Source of the DNA: Girardinichthys multiradiatus
Lineage: Eukaryota > Chordata > Actinopteri > Cyprinodontiformes > Goodeidae
NCBI RefSeq assembly: GCF_021462225.1
Contig: NC_061804.1
Coordinates: forward strand, 6,866,740-6,930,739
Length of the DNA stretch: 64,000 nt
Reading direction: 5' to 3'
The notes below the pieces were generated by a model. The model did no database searches, had not been told where the DNA came from, and was given only the letters and a program-made list of their open reading frames with translations. The translations under genes were made by a program, and so were the position numbers. Positions 36,140 through 48,738 of the stretch are shown here, one piece after another; the first letter of the stretch is position 1, and every line of letters starts with the position of its first letter.

Positions 36140-39100
36140 AAACTGGGGGCTACATTTATATATTTTAGAGGGCTGAACACATTTTTTGATTTGAATGATT
36201 AAGAGCTTTGCTCTCTTTTTGTCACAACCCAAAAATCTACTTTACAAAAGACATTTATTAGCCTTCCTTTTTGGAAAACTACCCTTCTGTGCAGCACTTT
36301 TACATTGTTTACTTTCTGCTATTTGTGTGGTTGTTGGGTCAATCTTGAAATGTTTTTTTTAATCATACTTTTTAAAGGGCTCTAGTTATGTATCATAATT
36401 TTAAATGTCTAATTATGTTAAAATGCCCCCTTTCATGCGAACCTGCATAGTTCCTTAAGACAAAAATGTAAGCTAACAATAAAAGATCAGAACCACCTTC
36501 ATAGTACCGGTATCTCTCAAAAAAGGTTTCTTTGAGCCAGCTAACACCAAGAAACCTCAGGTATGTCCTTTTTCCAGCAACCTTTAGAAGACAAGAAGAG
36601 ACATTGATTCAACTGAATTTCTGACTGTCTGCTGCGTGATGTTGATACAGAGTGACTGCACACACCATCCTACTATTTAAGCCTATTAAAAATTACAGAG
36701 GATACAGCAAAACGTTAAGGCACACAGAATGAAAACTGACTCTGCTTGCTGCCTGTCTCAGTCCCACTATGACAACGTCAGCCAGGGAAAATGAAAATCT
36801 TTGAGAGTCAAATTTTATTGGACTGACGAAGGTCACTGGGAAAGACAAGCAAACTAATTTACAAAATAAAGATTGATTTTGATTGCTTAATGTCATTTTC
36901 CAGCTGCCTAGGATGACTTTGTGTTTGAGTGCAGATGAGACTGCACTCACGGAATGAGCACATTATTGGGGTAATTCAGCCTCGAAGCTAGTATTATAGC
37001 ATGAAAAACTACAAAGATGGAGTAACATTTTCTCAATGCCTCATGTGCATTTATTTTAAGAACAAAAAAACACATTTATTTGTCATGAACTTTTATACCT
37101 GGATAACCTCACTTTCCTTGTGTGGTGTGGGTACTTTTTTGTGCAATCAAAAGCAGCATTTACTAGTGATGGTGTGCTTTTTATTATTGGCAGTGTTGTT
37201 GTGGACTGCAGATCACTATTGTATATGGTCTGTTGTAGTCCAGTCACCACATTTTTAGCTTTATGAAACACATGAGCTTTGTAGAAAACAAATTTGCAAG
37301 GAAGAGTTTAGGTCATATAACATTTTTGGTCATTGAGCTTTCTTAAAATAGATACACCCTATATCTACTTATGTCATGAACAGAGAATTGCAGCACACAA
37401 ATGATTACCAACTGAACTTTTAGCATTGTGGCAATCAACTGCTTTTATTGTAGCATAATTCAACACACAGCACACTTTTTGGCACCTATACAACACACTT
37501 ATTGCAATTATTATCTGCCTGAATGGTTGCAGAATGGCTAATGACAGAACATAAAACAGGCCACGCACTGCTGAGCAGCAAAGCTTTAAGGAAATATTTA
37601 AAAATATTTGACTTCCAAAACTACAATCACCTCAGCTCCCGGAATTATTTGAAAATATGGCTAAAAGCAGAGAGAGCACGCAAGAATATAAATTGTCCTA
37701 TTACCATTAAAGCTTTGCTAGCCTAAATTTAAAATAGGTACAAATTAAATAAAAAGAACCCCTTTCCTGTTTTTCCTTAACCTCCATTACACATAAATGT
37801 TGTGTAGTCTATCTATTAAATTAGAGAGAAATTATTTTCATCTTAGGATAAGGCTTTTATTCCACTCTGGGTTGATCATGCAATGAGCTAAGAGCTGTTT
37901 TTCTTTCTCCCTGTTTGTTTAAAATGTCATTTAACTGTAGTTCAAAACTACCTTCGGCTAATGCAGGCTGATCTGAGGGCAGATTTTATATAAAGGTGTT
38001 ACTTCATTTTCTCACACTAACTTTGTCTCTCTCAGGGATGTAAATACACAAAACAGAGCTTACAGAGTAAATGGTAAGGCCACAATAAGAAATGAATGAC
38101 CTGTTCGGTCAAGCAAAAATTAGAAGCATGGCTCTTTAAACTAAAGAACAGAAGTGGAAAAAATGAATAGCATGACAAAAAAGAGGAAACAGGTCATGTA
38201 TGAATATTTTGTAGAAATAGGTGGAAAAGGAGAATAATGTTATTCATATGCATTGAATTTACAGAGTCTCATACAGACTTTCTAAATTTGTCCAAATTAT
38301 TATCATGCTGACAATGCTGAAACCGTATTAAACTTCAAGTATGGCCATTTTAATGTCCTTTATGAATGCTCTTTTCCTATAGCCGTTTCATGCTAATTAA
38401 CCCTACAAATTAAGTTTCAAATGTCAAGTTAGTATGAGTGGGCAAATAGTACTTTGCCCTCATTAAAGATATTTTTAACTGGTATGCTTGTTCTGCAGCT
38501 TTTAGCAAGTTGTAAAAAGTCTAGCATAAGGGTCTGGTAGTTTCGCCTGAATATTTAAGTTTTCAGGTTGGGATTCCCTTCACAGCTTTAATTACAGCTC
38601 TTGTCAGCTATGTCTTATCTGACAAGTTTCTCCTTAAAATTGTACATGTATGGCTGACAAGTCCAAATGCATCTTAAGGCATTGGAATCACTTTGAAAGA
38701 CTTGCTGTGATGTCATGTGGTTTGTTGCTTCATATCAGTGAATTCATATCGAAATGAATTAGAATATCACTGAAAAGTGTATTTGAGCAATTCAAATAAA
38801 GATGTGGAAATATATATTTTTACAGTGCTTTGAAAAACTAAACTGTTTGCTTCGTTACAGATCTAAATGTTTCAGATTATCAAACAACTTTTAATATTGG
38901 ACAAAGATAACCTGATTAACTACGTAAAACAGTTTTCAAATTATTTCAAATCTATCCAAGACAACCTGCCCCTGTGTGAACAAAGAATAGCCCTTTTGGA
39001 AAATTATGACTCAACTATGATTAACAACACTGTTGGGGTGCAATTTCACAGGCAACCCTTGACTCTGTACCTGCTGATCATTTAGTTATGCTCAGTTCAC

Positions 39101-40356
39101 CTTTCACCTTTCCAGTTCACCGAAAGCAAAGAGCATTTGTTTCGTTATAGTCATAGCAACCAAAGTCAAATATAAGCTTCAAGGTATCTGAAAAATATAG
39201 GCACTATCTATCGAGCTGTTTAAGTAAAATCTTGTTTTCTTTGGGTTCTATTTTTTACAGAGATCCTGCTTTCGCTTGGATGAAACAGAAAAAATTAGCT
39301 GCTCACACATCTCCAGAAACGGCCTCTCTAATATAGCACTACAATTCATTTTCTCCTCCATGGTGTTTTGTCTCCTGCCTCCTTGCTTTCTCCCCAGAGA
39401 TAAGATACAATACATGGCTTTTTATAAAAGTCCAGCTGAGCTTCTTGTTGTAGCCGACTTCCCACTTTTCTCCCAAAACCTAATGAAACCAAATTTAATT
39501 TTCTGTTCTGCAGACAAAGCAGAGCTGTGTCACTCACAGTCTCATTTTAACTTTTCATTTATGTGGGATCTCTGCCTTTGAAAAAAAAACAGCATAAAGT
39601 TTGTGCTTTAAGGCTGAATTTGTAACATTTAAGGAATATTCAGAGGGATAACAGAGAACATATGGAATGAGACTGTGATATTCCAGTTAATGATAAAATA
39701 TTTAAAGCATGCATCAGTGTTATGCTGTATTGAGGTTTTAGCTCAGATACACGCCAAAATCTTCCTAATCTAACAAGAGAAATAAAAGCAAAAACTGTAG
39801 GCATGCCTGGGTAAAGGCTCTTCTGCCCAGCCGCCATCTCCAATAAACTAGTTGCACTTGATCACCTGGCTGCCTCCTTAACACTCATGCAGTTCCTCCT
39901 ATATCACAAGCCTTCTATTTTCTTCCATACTGTACATCATCAAAGCATATTCCAATCTCCAACCAAAATTACCCCTGAATTGCAGTGTATATAGCCAAAA
40001 TGAAACTTTTTCTGGAGCAAGAGGGGGCGCTGCAAACGTGTGTGGCACCATCTTTAAAATCTAAAGAAATTGAATGATTTTTGACATCCTAATGAGTTTT
40101 TAATTTGGTGTGAAGGGGGCCTAAGGTACTGACTTGCATTATCAAGCTGTCTGGTTTGTTTCAATATGCTTCATAACCTTTTATGTTGTTATTTCCAACT
40201 TTACTTCAGCACAGAATTCTGACTGTAGTTAAGAATTTTGGTTTCTACTTCCAACTCCACGACCAAGCTCTGAATTTTAAACATAATTGAACTATGGTAC
40301 CCTTGTACCTTTATTTGATAAACAGTATATTCACATCTTGAAAATCTAAACACAAA
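36140..40356. other. No gene seen
   Basis: More than 4 kb of AT-rich sequence. The one recognisable repeat is a fragment at 38745-38830 (ATGAATTAGAATATCACTGAAAAGTGTATTT) of the family at 8035 and 16203. An AGAGGGGGCGCTG motif at 40019-40031 resembles the repeat motif at 18806 inverted. No exon recognised. Confidence 0.45.
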
Positions 40357-40741
40357 TGTCAGGGTTTGTGTAGCGGAGGACCCGGATTGCAGTCGAGCAG
40401 GCAGCATGAAGGTAAGTGAAAAGATTTAATAAAGAAAACCTACTACAGAAGGTGACGGCAAAAACAGACATGGGCAGGCTGGCAAGACAGACTTGGCAGG
40501 ATCAAAAGGACAAGACATGAACAGAGATGGTGATCCAAAATGTTTCCGCGTGCAATGAACAGAACAGATGTGTATATATGGAGCAAGAACCAGGTGAAAC
40601 GAGGAGACTGAATGCTAGGTGCAGGTGAACCAAATGAAGGTGATTGAAGACAGGTGAGAAAATAACAGACGCATGATTCAAAACCTATCAAGAATAATAA
40701 TAATAAGAAGAAGAACCCAAAAACACCCACAAATATTGACA
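40357..40741 (-). mobile_element. Solo LTR with 5-bp target-site duplication ACAAA
   Basis: On the + strand it starts TGTCAGGGTTTGTG and ends AATATTGACA, flanked by ACAAA at 40352-40356 and 40742-40746. On the - (sense) strand it has a TATA box CCATATATACACATC and a TTTATTAAATC polyadenylation-like signal followed by a GGGTCCTCCGCTAC 3' end. At 385 bp with no internal region it is a solo LTR, left by recombination between the two LTRs of a former retroelement. Confidence 0.8.
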
Positions 40742-40749
40742 ACAAAAGA

Positions 40750-41990
40750 ATTTCTCAAATGATTTTGGGGTACTGAAGAAAACCTTTTTGCTAGTTGAGA
40801 ACTTTCAACAAAAAACATTTAAACCAGAAATATACATTTAAACCTGAGTTCATCGTTATGTGTTTTTACTTTTTAGTGCCTATAGTGAAATATCATGGAA
40901 GTGGAGCATAATAAAGGTTAATCATCAGCCAAAGTTGTTATTCTCACTAGCCTACAGGAATGTTAGAGGACAAAAAAAAGAATGTTGACTAACTGACTTG
41001 GCTGGTCAATCACTTCCGCTTTTTAATTGTTTCCTCCAGCTTTTTGACAGCCACACACACACATAGTGTTTAACATAAATGTCAGTGAGGCAGGATGGGA
41101 TTTTCTCAGGCAGGAGGATGAACTCTTCTTCAACCCTCCAGTTAATTTTAATATAAGCAGCGAGAGAGAAAGAGACCAAGATTTAAAGCTAGAAAAATGA
41201 TCCCTTGACAAAGTTTGTGGTAACCTTAGAATGACTTTTTGATTACTTTTGAATCAGATTTATGCTGATTGTCACCAGCTCAGATATTTCAACTAAAACC
41301 TAAAACTTTGATGTTTGAGAAATATTTCTGTGTTTTTAAAAGATTGTAGGGTGTTTAATATGGAAAGCATTTAAAGGCCACAGCTCAGATAAAACAAATT
41401 TTTGATGGGTCTTTGGATATGTTTTATTGACAATATTTCAGGATAAAAACGCAAAAGCTGTCTAATTCTTTCATTTAATTTATTTATTAGCTTCCACAGA
41501 AACCAATTGAGGGAGCACCTTTCAGTTGTGCTGAGGAGCCTACATTTTAATAAAAACAATACTGTATGTAACAATACAATACTGTATGTTAACGCCGTTA
41601 TTCCCTTCACTGATGATAACAAAAGGCAGATCTTTCTAATTTTCCTGTCCTGTCAAAAATGTCAGTATTCTGCAACAATTGGCTTGATTTGGTTATGAAT
41701 AACTATTAATAAGTGTCAAAGGCAATTATTAACATATTAATAATTTTAATCAAAATGACCGAGTGGGGACACTACTTGATTACTAGAAAATAATAGCCAA
41801 ACAGCTCTCAGTCTCTGTCAGATATTGCTTTATGAATACCAGCCTGGTGAGGTGTAAAGAAAAATCTGAAAAATGACCAATAAGATACAAACACCTACAA
41901 TAAATCAAATAGACAAAAAAAAAGGAAGAACAGTAAGTAAAATTAAAAAAAAGTTAATAATTAAAACAGCCTGATATTTCTGCTCAACTG
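40750..41990. other. No gene seen
   Basis: AT-rich. A small direct duplication, CAATACTGTATGT, occurs at about 41558 and 41577. Nothing else recognised. Confidence 0.45.
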
Positions 41991-42019
41991 GAACTAAAGG
42001 CTAAAAGAGGCTGGTTGTA

Positions 42020-42200
42020 GGTTTTTGCTTCTTTCTATTTTCTGTGATTGCAGCAATTTGCTTTTGCAGCGTTTTTCTGCTGCATTTGTTTTTTTGTGTG
42101 TGTTTGTGTGTTTTGGAGTTTGCATCATTTGTGTTTTTGCAGCACATTTAGCTGTTTGATGCATGTTTGCACTTGTCGGCCAGCATACTTGAAAGCATGT
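42020..42200. repeat. Repeat shared with 57500-57690
   Basis: Both copies contain TTTGCAGC, TTTTCTG...GCATT, TTTTGTGTTTTTGTGTTTTGGAGTTTGCATCATTT and GCAGCACATTT, same strand and order. T- and G-rich, no ORF of note. Confidence 0.6.
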
Positions 42201-42254
42201 GTGCAGCAAGTGATGAACTCCCATCCAAAACAGTGCATGTGCATTGGGATCACG

Positions 42255-42488
42255 GGTGTGATATTCTGTGTTCTGAACATTAGTTTTGACATGACATCAC
42301 TGTCTTGTTTTCATTTTAATCATTAATTTCCATTTAAAAGATCAAATCAATGTCAGAGAATAAAATGTCAAGCTTCATTTTATTCTCTGACATTGATTTG
42401 ATCTTTTAAATGGAAATTAATGATTAAAATGAAAACAAGACAGTGATGTCATGTCAAAACTAATGTTCAGAACACAGAATATCACACC
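42255..42488. repeat. 234-bp near-perfect palindrome (113-bp arms, 8-bp spacer)
   Basis: The left arm 42255-42367 (GGTGTGATATTCTG...) and right arm 42376-42488 (...CAGAATATCACACC) are exact reverse complements as far as I can check by eye, around the 8-nt spacer TCAAGCTT. The arms contain no recognisable transposon ends, and no target-site duplication is evident. It may be a recent inverted duplication, a fold-back element, or an assembly or cloning artefact. Confidence 0.95.
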
Positions 42489-42526
42489 TCTCAGGTGACT
42501 AGATGAATGCTCTCAGGTGACTAGAT
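42488..42526. repeat. 22-bp direct repeat (CTCTCAGGTGACTAGAT)
   Basis: CTCTCAGGTGACTAGAT occurs at 42488 and 42510, immediately abutting the right end of the palindrome. Confidence 0.9.
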
Positions 42527-42628
42527 AATAATTGGCCAAATGTATTAGAAATAAGCCATACCACCAGTTTCCCTTCAGGTACAAAGCACCCAGCATCCAG
42601 AGGTGAGTGACGCATCTGCCTAGCATAG

Positions 42629-43308
42629 TGTCATATTGAGTTTAAAGGATTTGACCCACATGCAGAAAGCAATTCAGGAGACGGTATTGTTCGGTAAAGT
42701 GTTTATTTACAACTGGGTGAATAATGCAGGGAACTGGAAACAGGATGCAAACTGTAGAAATAAACAAGAAGGTAAGCAGGGATAACTCTGGGGCTGAACT
42801 CATGAAAATAATAAATCTGTCTTACAAAGAATGGTGCAGGGATCCGCCAGAGGGGGAGTGGAGAAACCAAGTGGTTGTTTGCCGGTGAGGCTGAAGTTGG
42901 TGGATATGGTAAACCAGGAGAGTTTGTAATCCACGAGGTGCGATGGAGGGAGGAGGGTGGACAGGGTTCGCAGATGGAGGTCCGAGGTACGCAGGAATCA
43001 GGAGGCTGCCAGCCGGCGTGATCCAACGAAGTCATGAGAGACTTGAGTCTTTGTTCATGGAACTGGATTGTTTCCTTCCAGAAGACGGTTTATCCAGGCA
43101 GGATTCAATGCAGGGCAAAATCAGGTTCAGGAAACCACTAAGGGCAACACTCTGGCAGTGAGTTGCTGGCAGCCTCCTCCTTAAATAGTCCTCTGCAGAA
43201 TAATCAGGGGAATAGCGAACACCTGTCAACTCTCCTCCAGATTCCACACCATCTAGGGGCTGAGCACAGTAAAAGCACCAACAGACATACAAAGCTCAGA
43301 TCCTGACA
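42629..43308 (-). mobile_element. Solo LTR with 5-bp target-site duplication CATAG
   Basis: On the + strand it starts TGTCATATTGAG and ends GATCCTGACA, flanked by CATAG on both sides (42624-42628 and 43309-43313). Sense is -: TATTTAAGGAGGAGG (TATA-like, complement at 43190-43198) lies downstream of the 5' end, and a TAAATAAACAC polyadenylation-like signal (about 42698-42710) lies near the 3' end. At 680 bp with no coding content it is a solo LTR. The promoter block is shared with 32150-32655. The two ORFs over 80 codons inside are incidental. Confidence 0.85.
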
Positions 43309-43535
43309 CATAGCATGAGACTAAATAATTTTTTAATGGATAACTGCTTTGGATACCTTTGCATCAATACTGGATCAGTTGCACACATGTGCAGTATACA
43401 TGGCTTGTGATAGATGTGGTGCTAAAAGAGGTAGACTTTTTTGACATGTCTAAGGTATCTGTTGCAGCCTGGCTTGTCTGGTCATCAAATAGTATATCCT
43501 ACAGTGTCAAAGGTGTGTTAAGTTGATGTGGAAGC

Positions 43536-43622
43536 GATGGATGGATGGATGGATGGATGGATGGATGGATGGATGGATACATGGATGGATGGATGGATGG
43601 ATGGATGGATGGATGGATGGAT
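43536..43622. repeat. (GGAT)n microsatellite
   Basis: GGAT repeats with one interruption at 43578-43581. It adjoins the end of a fish repeat (43620-43690: AGGGTATACCC, CTCACCC, AACAGGATTCAGAAGGTATAG), where such arrays usually arise. Confidence 0.95.
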
Positions 43623-43699
43623 AAATGCCCAGGGTATACCCCCAGCCTCACCCTACTGCTCTTAACAGGATTCAGAAGGTATAGATGATAGATGAATGA

Positions 43700-44810
43700 A
43701 ATCCATACCATGATTTCATTTGGGTTTCATTTATTTGTGGGTTTCTAACTTTTTGAGAAGGCTTGACTTGTCTGAAAATTAATTATAATGTCAAAACATT
43801 GTGGGGGTTTTAAATTTAGTATTTAATTTTAAAAAAGTGAAACCAATGATGCCACTTTTCCCTTGCAAATTAACTTTTTTGACATGAGAGAATAGAGAAG
43901 GTTGAAAGGACAGCACTGCTCGATCAATGTAAATCCCCCCCACATTCCAAGGTTACAGGGGTGCATCCATAAATCATCTGGAAAGACGCTGAACAGATTG
44001 AATTGTCACAACTCTGGCTGGAACAGACAAGGTGAATGAGAAAGAAATGAGCTTCTGTCTTCCTCTCTGGCATTGAGAACAGGGATAGCCTTTAGAGAAA
44101 TGTGGGCACAACAGAGTAATATATGTTTGGCTCATGTTTGGGCGGCAGGGAAGATTGAGCAGAGGTGTCATGTCACTGTATATTAGCTTTTTCCAGGTTG
44201 CTGTTTAAGATGCAGGTCTTGAGTTTTGTCCTGCACATAGAAGATAGGTTAATATAAAACTGTTCATTTGCATTAGACTTATGCCAATCATAGTGTTTAC
44301 ATATATTATTCATAGACTAAGAAGATGAAGAGCTATGTTAGATAGAGAATTAGATGCAATGTTCTGAAATAGATTTATTTCAAGGAACAAAACAAGCAGC
44401 TATTTGGAAGAACAAACTGTTCAAAAGCTAAAGCCCGATTTTTTTAACTTTGATTTCAAATCTGAAACTGTATGTACCAATAAAGGTAGACATGTAATTG
44501 AGGTCAGGAATTAAATATATTCTCAGATCAAATTTCCTCAGGGCAATTTTCAGAGTATATTATTTAATGTACTATTCAGTGGCCCAGGTTAGCCAAAATA
44601 TTAGCATTTCTCCAAACACTACATATCAGTACGGCCATATTACAGAAATGTAGTATTGTTATAGCACTCTCAAAAAAAAAGGAAATCTATTCATGGAAAA
44701 TAATTTTCAGTTTTTTCTACAACTAATGGACATTTTTGGCACTTTGCATCTGTCTGTAGGTTGATGGGCAGCAACAGGCGATTCTCTAAGGTCACTGCTG
44801 ATATCTTTCC
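43700..44810. other. No gene seen
   Basis: AT-rich intergenic sequence, no repeat or exon recognised. Confidence 0.45.
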
Positions 44811-44814
44811 ATCC

Positions 44815-46180
44815 GTCTTTCCACATTATTGACACATTTTATTTATTTGACCAACATAAAGTAGTGCTTGAGTGTTAAAGGGAAAGAAAATTATGCATGG
44901 TTTAATTTGTTTTTAATAAATAAAAGCCTAAAACTGTGTTGTGCATTACGCAACGCTTTGTAGAACAATCTTTCTCTGCAATCAGTCACATCTCTTTTGA
45001 AGTATGTTTTGAAGAAAATTTAAACCGTTCTTTGCAAAATAGCTCAAGCTCTATTTGATTAGATGGAATATGGTAACATCAATCTTGCCACAGATTCGCA
45101 ATTGAATTTAGGTTTGTACTTTAATTAGGCCAATCGAACACATAGCGTAAATATTCTCTGATCCAACCATTCATTTGTAGTTCTTTCTTCATGTTTAAGG
45201 TTGTTAACCTGCTGGAAGGTGAAAATCTGCCTTTATTTCATCTCTTTCATACCCTGGTTTTCTTCCAGTATTGCCCTGTGATTATCTCTATCCATCTCTC
45301 CCATAAACTCTGACCAGCTTCCCTGTCCTTACTGAAGAAAAGCAGCAGCTTAATACCATCATAACCTTATTTCACAATGAGGATGATCCAGGGTGATATG
45401 AAGTGTTACTTTTCCACCATGCATAGTCTTTTGCAGATGACACCAAAAAGTAAAATTTGGGCCTCACCTGACAAGAGCACCTTCCTCCAAATGTTTGGTG
45501 TGATTATGGAAAACCTTAGGTTGGAATTATTATATTTTTATTTTAGTCATATCCATTTTTCCATTTAGGCTAGATTTCAGCAGTGCCTGACTAATAGGTA
45601 TGTTGAGAGATTTTTGTACCTGATCTGTGGAGCTCTACTGCTCCCCATGAGCTACCATGGGACTTTTGTCTGCTACTCTGATTAATGCTCTCCCTGTCGA
45701 GTCTGTCAGATTGAGTAAAAGGACATCTATTGGTGGATTTTCAGTTGTGCTGTCCTCTTCCCATTATCAGATGATGGATTAAACAGTGTTCCATGAGATG
45801 TTCAAAACTTGGGATTTTGTTTTATAGCCTAACCCTGCTTTAAGCTCTCTACATTTTTTCACTGACCTGCTGTGTTCCTTCTTCTTCATGGTGCTGTTTG
45901 TTCACTAATGTTCTCTAACAAACCTTTGAGGCCTTCATAGTTGTTTGTGAGATTGCTCCAATAAGAATATTGGGGGCCAATAAGAATGCTGACAACATTT
46001 TTTTATATATTTATTTACAAAACATGTTGAAATCTCTAAATCATTAGTCTTCAACTTCACAATTATGCAGGTATTTGTGCAGGTCTTTCATGTAAAATCC
46101 CAATAAAATACATTAAAGCTGGTGGTTTTTATGGGAAAACAGTGAACGTTTTAAGAGGTAGGAATACTTTTGCAAGTCCT
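44815..46180 (-). mobile_element. Decayed Tc1-like transposon
   Basis: The 3'-most part has AATACTTTTGCAAGTCCT (about 46163-46180), matching the terminal repeat of a widespread fish Tc1-like family. CCAATAAAATACATTAAAGCTGGTGG and TTCACTAATGTTCTCTAACAAACC are conserved untranslated parts of the same family. The left terminus is not preserved. It contains the transposase pseudogene 44950-45889. Confidence 0.75.
44950..45889 (-). pseudogene. Tc1-like transposase pseudogene
   Basis: Read on the - strand from the ATG at 45889: MKKKEHSRSVKKCRELKAGL then GYKTKSQVLNISWNTV, the N-terminal helix-turn-helix region of Tc1-family transposases, followed by a stop. Further on, nucleotide landmarks of the catalytic domain are readable (+ strand CTGACAAGAGCACCTTCCTCC at 45469, near the first catalytic Asp motif; CAGGTTAACAACC... 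and CCTGCTGGAAGGTGAA at about 45200). Numerous stops, deletions and frameshifts make it inactive. Confidence 0.75.
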
Positions 46181-46229
46181 ATTTTCAAACGAAAGACAAG
46201 TCAGAAGTTTAATGCATTGAATTTGTATG

Positions 46230-46620
46230 TTGCGATCTTCTGTTAAAATACGGTCTCTTTTGTACCTTCTCATTTGGCCCATAAAGAGAGCTTTTAGACA
46301 AATAGAAACTCTGCAACAACTTGCAAACAATGCAAGCACAGCACACTCACTGACGAGCATTGTCACAGCACAGTGCAAATTGTTTGAATTACTGAGACAG
46401 CCTGCTACCGCCGCCTTCACCTAACATTTTCAATTTGCATATGCGTATGCCCCATCTGTCTGTGGAGTTGCCCTTTCCAAATGCCATGAAAGGTCAGAAA
46501 GCAATAAGTCAAAGTGCCACCCTGCTTGGCAAGGAGGCTCCATTTTACACGCTCGGTTATGCATAGGAAATTGTAAATAGTAAACATAACTCAGAAATTG
46601 ATTAAGAATGAATCATTTCA
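46230..46620. promoter_or_regulatory. Candidate conserved non-coding element
   Basis: Repeat-free, higher-complexity stretch with an octamer-like ATTTGCATATGC near 46433 and further TATGCATA sites. A 65-codon ORF overlaps it but is not recognisable. Regulatory function is inferred only from composition. Confidence 0.25.
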
Positions 46621-46624
46621 TTCA

Positions 46625-47125
46625 GTGTTTTCTAGTCGGATTCAAGATCCCTGACCTGTGCAGCTCAGTGTGACCTGATATTTTAGATTTCATTACAGAC
46701 AGCAGTTTGAGTTGCAAAATGATTGGTGGTGGCCATACAAGTATTGATGCTTCTTTGAAGTATTTTTCCACTGTATTATAATCAATACATGTGTAGAGGT
46801 TTTTGATGAGTGAGCCAGTGATCAGGCTGTTATTGCTTCGAGCTGAATGCACCTGTACTGGAAAACTCTCTGGAGGACTTTAATTCTAAAAATCAATAAA
46901 CACCGGCTCCTGTTAAATTGGTCATAGAAATAGTTAATGCATCCCTAATACACAAACATGCTTTTGGACTTATTTATGTGCCACTTTTTGAAGGACAAAG
47001 ATAAGTTGTGATTGTAAAGAAAAAAATTTTTCTCAAAGCTGCAAAAAATAATTCAAAACAATGACCAGAGAACCGATGAGTGTATAGGATAGTTCTATAT
47101 GTGATCATAAATACATTGCCTTCTT
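46625..47125. other. No gene seen
   Basis: AT-rich; nothing recognised. Confidence 0.4.
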
Positions 47126-47399
47126 ATTATTGCCCCCCTGCCGGGAACACTTTCTACAACATCCTTTTGCTAACAGGACAGAAGATAGTCTTCTCCAAAA
47201 ACGTTTCACAATGTTGGAGCACACTGACCTCTTAATTCCTCGTTGCACAGTTTCTCTAGATTTTCTACAGTCCTGGGTCTCACCCCTTTGGTTTACTAAG
47301 AAGGTTGTTTTTGTGTCTCATGAACCATTTCAGTGTTAAGTTAGCCATTTATTATTCTGCTGATAGAACCTATGAAATCCAGTTATAAGATTTTTCCTT

Positions 47400-48035
47400 G
47401 AGGCCACCAGAATTCTATTTAAAAGGTCCTGGTGTTTCAAAGAATCTAGGATGCAATGCACTCTAACCAGATCCACAAGGCAGTGTAAAGAAAAACACCT
47501 CAACAGCATCATAGTTCATTTACCATACATTAAGGATGAGGTGCTTTCCACATATGTATCTTCTGTTTCACACCAACCCCACCTAAAGTGTTTGTTATCA
47601 AAAACCCCAGTCTTAGTTTCATCTGTCCAAAGCTTACGATTCCAGTTTAAGTCCCAGAATTTAGCAAAAATCACATTTTTAAAACTAAAATAGAAACATT
47701 TTCTCAAACACCCAGTTGGCATGTAGATAGCATCCAATGGTTGTTATGGAGACTTGGTGACCCAAAAATGCCAGGCTTTGCTGAAGTTCTAATACGGTTA
47801 GACTTTTCTGTACTTTCATTAATATACTCCTCCTGTGCATGGTGGTTTAGACTTTTAAACTTAGGACATAATCCAGCCTCATCCATAATATTTTCAGTTT
47901 ATTTAAACTTTAAATTTTTTTCTCTGACTGTAGATATAACCAGGTTTAGTCAAGTAGTAATTTTCTTGTTGTCATTTCCTGACATATCAAGATTAATGGC
48001 AATCTGTTTTCCCAAAATGACCCGCTCTTTTGTCT
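47400..48035 (-). pseudogene. Tc1-like transposase pseudogene (second decayed copy)
   Basis: On the - strand, KLWTDETKTGVFDNKHFRWGW (codons around 47577-47637) matches the LWSDETK...R.VWR block holding the first catalytic Asp. Upstream, FFAKFWDLN-like and KPGIFGSPSLHNNH segments, and at the start MVKTKERVILGKQIAINLDM (about 47975-48035), fit a Tc1 N-terminal domain. Several stops and shifts separate these parts, and the second and third catalytic residues are not found. Its terminal repeats are not identified, so element limits (roughly 47130-48060) are uncertain. Confidence 0.65.
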
Positions 48036-48449
48036 TTACCATTACCACTACACAACAAGGAGACTGGTAAAACTCTGAATCCCAGAATGCACATCATTAA
48101 CATACTTTCAAGACAGCCCCAGGATGGAGGAAGGTCACAACTGGAACCCCCATGTCATCATAGTACAAAACTCTGATCCACAGCCCTGTTTGCTCTTCAA
48201 CCAGCAAGAGACACGCACCTGAGCATCTGAATGTCCTGATACCTGCATCAAAACTGCAGCTCTTCACACCTGAGGCGTACAGTCCAAGCAGCCACTCATC
48301 CCAGCATCTCATGCTGCCCATGTGTGCCATAGCAAATGCTTCCCTTAGGCAGTTGGACCAAGAAAATATGTTAAAATATGTCCAAATATGTCCTTACAAT
48401 ACGTTCCAACTTGTGTCTAGTGTCTCAGCTTTAGCTAAAAGCAGAGCTA

Positions 48450-48707
48450 CAACCCCTGGCAAAAATTATGGAATCACCAGTCTATGAGGATGTTCCTTCA
48501 GTTGTTGAATTTTGTAGAAAAATAAACAGATCACAGACATGACAAAAAACTAAAGGCATTTCAAATGCAACTTTCTGGCTTTAAGAAATACTAAAAGAAA
48601 TCCCAAAAAATAATTGTGGTAGCCAGTAACAGTTACATTTTTAGAACAAGCACAGGGAATAAATTATGGAATCACTCAATTTTGAGGAAAAAAATATGGA
48701 ATCATGC
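48450..48707. repeat. Left terminal inverted repeat of Tc1-like element
   Basis: Matches the reverse complement of about 49870-50129 with only scattered substitutions and small indels. Contains outer and inner direct repeats. Confidence 0.9.
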
Positions 48708-48738
48708 AAAACAAACAAAATAACACTCCAACACATCA

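Noticed and set aside
43499..43711. 70-codon ORF with His-Pro-Ser-Ile repeats
   Set aside because: Translation of the GGAT microsatellite.
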